Shown: positions 59,131 to 64,000 of the stretch, one piece after another
How positions within the stretch are numbered: the first letter of the stretch is position 1
How the letters are laid out: each line of letters begins with the position of its first letter
Source: Flaccisagitta enflata
Taxonomy: Eukaryota > Chaetognatha > Sagittoidea > Aphragmophora
NCBI GenBank assembly: GCA_965153355.1
Contig: OZ231127.1
Location: forward strand, 22,568,001-22,632,000
Direction of reading: 5' to 3'
Length of the DNA: 64,000 nucleotides
Translations under genes and position numbers: made by a program
Notes under the pieces: model-generated
What the model was told of the DNA's origin: nothing
The model's database searches: none
What the model saw: the letters and a program-made list of their open reading frames with translations, nothing else

Positions 59131-59284
59131 GTAAGTGCATGTACAGTCTTCTCTTGTGAAAGTGTTTTGGTGGTGATGGTGCATGGTGCGGGTTTGAAAG
59201 GGGGGAAGAAGATTTGAGGACTTTGAGGTGTTTGCTACTAACTTATTATCATTTTTTATCTTTGAATTCCTGGGTCTCAGTGTC

Positions 59285-59443
59285 TAGGTTACGTGCAGGC
59301 GTGCACGCGATCCTGTAATCCGCTTTGTCTGTCATTCTGTTCGTCCATCCGTCTCTTTCCATGCTCAAATGCTTGGTTGGCCATTTCTATTGATGCCCCT
59401 GCCTACCCGCGCGCGACTTGGGTAGCCGTGTATCCGGTCGTGT
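59285..59443 (+). mobile_element. Family H element, subfamily B, hairpin h1, in an intron
   Basis: The head has drifted (GTTACGTGCAGGCGTGCACGCGATC). The 3' half is good (CCCCTGCCTACCC, GCGCGCGACTTGGGTAG, GTGTATCCGG), ending CGTGTATT. It begins 154 bp after the donor at 59131. Confidence 0.8.
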
Positions 59444-60272
59444 ATTGAACATAGGTGCATGTACTTAGAGAATTTTAAATCTCGGCTCTGCGGTGGTTAA
59501 TTGGCTTACCAGATCAGATGAGTGAAAAAAAAAACGATTAAAAGTCTTTTTCAAAAGAACTTAGACAGTTAACAAACATATCAGAGTATTCATAAGTGTC
59601 GGAGGATCAACAATGTATAATCTTAGTTCTTTTCACGCCTATAATTCGAGGACTTTGCGGTTTGGTTCCCTTCATTCCAGCCGAAACGAGTGCTTGCGAT
59701 TGTTCACAAATCAACTGGTCAAAAGCACTGAGCTGATAATTTGCAGATAGAATTGAGAAATGTTAGCGGATTAACAAATTGCCTCTTGAGTTCGAGTGTC
59801 ATGTCATGAACCGCGTTTTTGTCTCCTCGTAGATTTCATTCATTCCAGTCTCCAGACGGCGTAATAATACCTCTCCTCACATATCTACCTGCTCAAGCTC
59901 ATTTGCTCGTAATTTCCCTCCCTCTTTTTCCTAATCTCCCTCTTTCAACCAATGCTTACCCTCCCATCCTCCTCCAATATCCTGATATCCACAATATTTA
60001 TCTACAGAGCTTCTCAGAGTTATGATACTTAGTTATCGCCTTGAGTTTTTCGTAATGGCGACTAGGCTTTCATTTGTTCATTTCAACTAGTTTAATTTTC
60101 CGCCCTTGATATCTCCTTGTTAACTTGTGCCTGTATCTCCACATTCTGTTTTATGACGCGATCAGGTTTTTGTGACATTTTACTTTTACTCTCATAAATT
60201 CACAGATTCAAATTCTTTCCACGTCTCACATTTCGTTTGCGTTTGACATTTGCGCATCAATTAAGGATTATC
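59444..60272. other. Intergenic or intronic spacer
   Basis: No exon recognised. It must hold either the end of the preceding gene or part of its intron, plus the promoter of the MATH-BTB gene. No TATA box stands out. Confidence 0.4.
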
Positions 60273-60618
60273 ATGAGTTCCGAAACCGAAGTGATGGAAT
60301 GCCAGACTATCATTTCCTGGCATCAGAAAAACAAGCTTGCCAAGTTAGAGGTGACCATTCCGAACCTGAAGAGGATGGCGGAATTTCAAAGTCCAACTGG
60401 GAGTCCCAAGTCGTTTTACTTCTCAAGCGACTCAATCTCACCGGCGAAGAAGGATACCGGCGAATGGCGATTAGATATAGGTTTCGAAGGCTCCACGAAA
60501 TGGGCTGCTAGCGTTCATCGACATACCTATCCTTGCGTTCAAATCACTGGCGGTTGTCTCAAAGTCGTGCTTCCTTCCGAGACGCTGGAGGCACCGTGCA
60601 CGCAAACCACTATGGGCA
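60273..60618 (+). CDS. MATH-BTB protein, exon 1 (MATH-like domain)
   Basis: Start ATG 60273 (MSSETEVMECQTIISWHQKN), the first in-frame ATG, though upstream codons are also open. Ends at GTAAGT (60619), phase 1. The 115 residues cover most of a divergent MATH domain: TIISWHQ, FYFSSDS, GEWRLDIGFEGS, WAASVHRHTYPCVQITGG. In MATH-BTB proteins such as SPOP this domain captures substrates for a cullin-3 ubiquitin ligase. The substrate groove residues cannot be judged here. The joined product is 340 aa, close to SPOP-like length. Confidence 0.8.
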
Positions 60619-60796
60619 GTAAGTTTAAAAACTGCCGACCGTCTTTCTGTTTGATATTCTGTACGAATGGCAACCACTAGGCCACTGCCCCTTCCCCGAG
60701 GTGAACTTTCTACGATCATTTACATGTTATGATTTATGAATACATTGAAACTTCTACGATCATTTACATGTTACGATTTATGTATACATTGTATAG

Positions 60797-61473
60797 GTGG
60801 GAAAGTCTGTTCTCTGAATCCAACTTGGAGGACTATCCCCACTGAAGAATTCATCATCACTTTCTCCGTCGAGATCGAGTACTTGCAACCCGATGAAGAC
60901 TTCGAGGTTTCCGTCGCCTGCAAACCACCGCTGAAGTTGGAACAAAGGCTGTGGACGCAAGCCAGCGCCGCTTACGAAGACCTTTTCCTCAAAGGTTCAG
61001 ATTCCGACGTCACTTTTGTCATCGGCAATGAAGAAATTCCGGCTCACAAAGTCATTCTCGCCACCCGAGTCCCCTATTTTGCCAACATGATGTCGTCCGG
61101 TATGGTTGAGGCTCAAACGAAGGAAGTCAAAATCGACGATACCGACGCGGAATCTTTCACAAGAATGCTCCGATACGTCTATTGCGCTCAACTTCCGGAC
61201 GACCTGGAATACTTCGCCTTCAAGCTCTTGCCTTTAGCGGACAAATACGACTTGCCCGAATTGAAAGAAGCCTGCGTCTACGCGTTGGGTAAAGGGCTTA
61301 CAAAAGAAAACGCATGCGAGACGTTAGTGGCCGCCGATCTTTACCGTTGCGACGATCTTAAGAAGAAGTGTCTCAAGTCTTTGAGTCAGTGGAGGTCGAC
61401 GATGGAAGCGGAACTTCTCAAGGGTCTCTCCGACCACCCCAACTTGCTCGTCGAATTGCTCTGCATGCCTTAA
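60797..61473 (+). CDS. MATH-BTB protein, exon 2 (end of MATH, BTB and C-terminal box)
   Basis: Acceptor TTGTATAG at 60796; the codon A|GT joins exon 1 in frame. The MATH strand [13 protein letters not shown] ends the first domain. The BTB domain starts near residue 175 with [20 protein letters not shown], followed by [15 protein letters not shown], the [20 protein letters not shown] segment and [12 protein letters not shown]. After it comes the short helical box [20 protein letters not shown], then [17 protein letters not shown], and the protein ends [11 protein letters not shown] at TAA 61471. This is the full SPOP/speckle-type layout, expected to dimerise through BTB and bind cullin-3. The intron is only 178 bp. 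An opposite-strand tubulin-like exon begins 22 bp after the stop. Confidence 0.9.
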
Positions 61474-61494
61474 AACCTCGCGCTTTTTCCTTAC

Positions 61495-61622
61495 CTTCGG
61501 TGACGGGACGATTGAGTGAGTGCACATGATGCGATCCGGATATTCTTCTCTTATTTTCTGTAACAACAACGTTCCCATTCCGCCCCCGCAGCCACCGCCC
61601 ATCGCGTGCGTCATTTGGAAAC
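61495..61622 (-). pseudogene. Isolated beta-tubulin-like exon with intact splice sites
   Basis: On the minus strand an acceptor (TTTGATCATAG) is followed by 42 codons and a donor (GTAAGG). They read [42 protein letters not shown]. This matches the beta-tubulin segment around residues 135-175, which contains the nucleotide-binding GGGTGSG loop; here that loop is GGGCGGG, so two signature positions differ. The frame is open and the boundaries are splice-competent, but no other tubulin exon could be found on this strand in the window, and lower coordinates are occupied by the MATH-BTB exons. Most likely a duplicated or relic exon; a divergent gene with very long introns is the alternative. Confidence 0.75.
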
Positions 61623-61906
61623 CTATGATCAAAGAAGTGAACTTTTTAAAGTGGTCGCCGTTGTCTCATTTGATTCGGACTGCATTCGATAGCTAGCAAC
61701 GCGGCGTATAAGTTTAGTTTCCGGTCATCTTCTATTTTCTGCTTTTGTTAAGTTTTCATTGTGTTCTTTTTTAATTATCGTTATCATTATATCATGTTAA
61801 AGTTGCTGTGAACTTCAACTTCAATTACACCGGTAAAAGAAAGCCATTGGCTTGTTGACCCGGTACATTTTTGTCAATATCGTCATTCATGGTATCCATC
61901 ACTATC

Positions 61907-62200
61907 TCAATACAGTTTTCCATCTCTACGAAGTCTATTGGTATTGGTAATACCAAAAACAGGTTCTACTGTTTCAATCATTGATCCATTCATCATGTAT
62001 GGAAGTTGGGGATTATCTCTCCCGATGTGCATAACCTTGGATTTCTTGGGGTTTATTTCCATTTTCCAATTCTCAGCCCACTGAGCTATGCAGTCAATTC
62101 GCCTCTGGAGACTAGCTTGATTGTCTCCGTGGCAACTTTCATCCTTCTTGATTTCCTGATAGCATTTTGTGTCATCCGCCAGTAACATGACAGAAGATTG
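61907..62200 (-). pseudogene. LINE reverse transcriptase fragment
   Basis: Minus-strand frame beginning VMLLADDTKCYQ, equivalent to the catalytic FADDT block. It continues through DCIAQWAENWKMEINPKKSK and VMHIGRDNPQLPYMMNGS, typical of the post-catalytic region of CR1/L2-like elements. The part before ADD and everything after about 61907 are missing or unrecognisable, and the first catalytic position is Leu instead of Phe/Tyr. The family differs from the intact ORF2 at 16648. It lies between the MATH-BTB gene and POLQ. Confidence 0.85.
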
Positions 62201-62375
62201 CTCTTCCGGGCTGCATGCCTCCGTGAAGCATCACGTTCGTTTTAATTTTCACGCTTGTGATGGCGCTTCATCTTGAAAGATATCATGCGTTTAGTTTTCT
62301 CTAATTTGTCCCCAGATATTACCAATAAATAAACCAATCCCTGGCAGTAACGACCGGCGTCAATGAAGTTAAACT

Positions 62376-62960
62376 ATGACAAACGTCGGAAAAACCTCGA
62401 CCGACGAGCGCATCCGTAATGAACAAAATGAGAATAATGGAAACAGTGCAGCAGCGACGAACAATGACGATGAAAATGAAGACGACGATAACAATCCCAT
62501 TAATCTTTCCGCGTGGGGACTACCGGCCACCGTCTTGGCCAAATATCATTCCATGGGTATCCGACGACTTTTCCAATGGCAAGTCGACGCGCTGCGCACC
62601 GGCAACGCCCTCGCCGGCGGTAATCTCGTCTACTCGGCGCCGACTTCCGCCGGTAAGACGCTCGTCGCCGAACTGCTTATGCTCAAACGAGTCGTGGAGA
62701 CGAAGAAAAAGGCCGTGTTCATTTTGCCTTACGTGGCCGTGTCAAGGGAGAAAGTCGTCAGTCTGGACGCCATTTACGGCGAAGCTGGACTCAAAGTCGG
62801 CGGATTCATGGGCAGCTACAGTCACTCGCCGCCCGGAGGATTCGCCGCCGTCGATGTGGCTGTATGCACCATCGAGAAGGCCAACTCCCTCGTCAATAGA
62901 CTCATTGAGGAGAAAAGGACTGGAGAAGTCGCCTGCGTCGTTATCGACGAAATGCATATG
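62376..62960 (+). CDS. POLQ: DNA polymerase theta, exon 1 (helicase N-terminus)
   Basis: ATG 62376; 195 codons ending at a GTGATG donor, phase 0. About 40 N-terminal residues are Asn/Asp-rich. Then the superfamily 2 helicase core begins: WGLPATVLAKYHSMGI, FQWQVDAL, Walker A SAPTSAGKT (Lys about 94), ELLMLKRVVETKKKAVFILP, then AVCTIEKANSLVNRLIEE and the Walker B/motif II box as DEMH (Asp about 191) rather than the usual DELH. Block choice (WGLP, SAPTSAGKT, CTIEKAN) fits POLQ better than HELQ. In animals POLQ carries out microhomology-mediated end joining, its helicase half displacing RPA/RAD51 and aligning ends. Full proteins exceed 2000 aa, so only the beginning is here. The gene runs off the right edge. 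Confidence 0.93.
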
Positions 62961-63348
62961 GTGATGAATTTCAGTCTTACTGCCTTTTCGGCTCTTGCGC
63001 AATATTCAACTATTTCTTATCTTTTGATCTCTATATTCATAAAAAATTTCCCTCAATTTTTCTCTCTCCCCCCCCCCCCTTCTATCGTTTTTTTGTGTGA
63101 TGAGGATTGCTTCTTACCATTGAGCTTTCTTTCGTCGGTACTATCTAGCTCAAAGTATAGACACAAGCGTTTTAGGCAATATCTGTGTTTAGAATAAAAA
63201 AATAGTAGAAAAATTGGTAAGATTTAAAAACTAGATCAAATCTCTGATTGAATCGCACCAACCGCGTTCTTCTAGGTCAAAGCGTTTAGAAATGACAGAA
63301 AAAACAAGATCTCGACTCTAAATCAAAAATGGCAAAAAAGATTGCAGT

Positions 63349-63645
63349 TCATTGATACAAGATAGTGCTCCATTATATTGCGCCGATACAATGATGCAAT
63401 GGCAGAAAAAATAGGGTGACAACCTCTTTGGTGGTTGGTCTAGAAACAATCTCAATCTGAACCCTATTGAATTGCTCTGGTCTCAAAAGATGAAGCTTCA
63501 AAACGAATATAGTGCAATGTTAGCTGCAAGGCTGAAAAAGATTGCTCTGTGCTCTAAAAATCTGGAAAAGATATTGCTAATTTAACTCGCAACTCTCTGC
63601 TGAAGCATGCCGGGGCGTATGAAGGCGGTTGTTACTGCCTAGAGG
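63349..63645 (+). pseudogene. Tc1/mariner-type transposase relic in POLQ intron 1
   Basis: Three frame-shifted pieces in the order of a Tc1 DDE domain: LIQDSAPLYCADTMMQWQKK (the QD.AP block with the second catalytic Asp), NLNLNPIELLWSQ (the NPIE block with the catalytic Glu), and near the end MPGRMKAVVTA, resembling the C-terminal MPRR..AV..A. Asp-to-Glu spacing is about 35 residues allowing for the shift, as in DD34E elements. The N-terminal half and the ends were not found. Clearly inactive. Confidence 0.75.
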
Positions 63646-63842
63646 GCCACATTAATATTACAGTGTATTCCAGAATTACATACTTTGATATTTAATGAAT
63701 GAATCAATGCTTATCTTGTGTCTATACTTTTGAGCTAGATAGTACTTTCGAGTTTCGATAGGCGTGATAAATCGGTGATAACTCTCAATCATTGATCCAA
63801 GATTACTCTCATTTATCGTCTCACCCCCACCATCTTCACTAG

Positions 63843-64000
63843 GTAGGCGACCCCAGTCGTGGTTATTTGATCGAACTCCTGCTGACCAAAGTCAAATTTG
63901 CGTCAATGCTCAACTCCTCTGATGCCGAGCGTAATCCCATTCAAATTATCGGCATGTCGGCGACGTTGCCAAATCTTCCATTGCTCACTATGTGGCTTAA
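63843..64000 (+). CDS. POLQ: DNA polymerase theta, exon 2 (partial at window edge)
   Basis: Acceptor CTTCACTAG at 63842, phase 0, so the product continues DEMHM with VGDPSRGYLIELLLTK. Then come a short variable loop and PIQIIGMSATLPNLPLLTMW, the motif III SAT of the helicase in the POLQ context. It is open to the last base of the window. Intron 1 is 882 bp. Confidence 0.93.

Overview
The window looks like nuclear DNA of an animal. The evidence is spliced genes with metazoan protein families (a DUF229 ectoprotein, a MATH-BTB protein, the helicase end of DNA polymerase theta), non-LTR retrotransposons, hAT and Tc1-type DNA transposons, and very heavy simple-sequence content. Exons are clearly richer in G+C than the AT-rich DNA around them. 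I cannot place the organism more precisely than an invertebrate-like metazoan.

Layout. 1-12.2 kb: no gene; trinucleotide arrays (about 600 bp of ATG, 440 bp of TTG) and many short transposon copies. 12.2-24.8 kb: two exons of one plus-strand DUF229 gene, separated by a 10.9-kb intron whose ends match in phase 0. That intron holds an intact LINE ORF2 (1051 aa), a GC-rich intronless 288-aa ORF and several minisatellites. The 3' end of the DUF229 gene was not found. 24.9-57.5 kb: a repeat desert with TIR elements, a non-autonomous hAT element with a perfect 8-bp target duplication, a broken LINE ORF1, two arrays of about 163-bp satellite, three fold-back elements with 21-bp minisatellite cores, and polypyrimidine tracts. 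57.7-64 kb: the gene-dense end, with an unrecognised secreted or anchored first exon, a complete two-exon MATH-BTB gene, an isolated beta-tubulin-like exon on the opposite strand 22 bp past the MATH-BTB stop, and the first two exons of POLQ, whose first intron carries a Tc1-type transposase relic.

The dominant repeat, called family H here, has about 30 copies or fragments of 150-290 bp, roughly one per 2 kb. In the element's own orientation it runs: TTTTTAG plus a short 5' hairpin, CTATAAGAGG, a (GTCC/GTCG)n microsatellite, CCCCTGCCCACCC, an inverted copy of the 5' end, a 3' hairpin and CTTGTT. This plan resembles Helentron-associated elements (Drosophila INE-1/DINE-1, bivalve pearl). Its most striking property is that the terminal motif exists in three places (5' arm, adjacent complementary arm, distant 3' arm) and all three change together between subfamilies: A AGTTGCG, B AGTCGCG, C AGATGCG, D AGGTGCG. 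The 3' hairpin is swapped independently: h1 GCCG-TGTATC-CGGC, h2 GTGAC-CCCGC-GTCAC, h3 GGCC-CACTT-GGCC, h4 GCCCG-GT-CGGGC.

The host genes look functionally independent: POLQ in end-joining repair, MATH-BTB as a probable cullin-3 adaptor, DUF229 as a membrane-anchored alkaline-phosphatase-like protein. Nothing suggests an operon or shared pathway.
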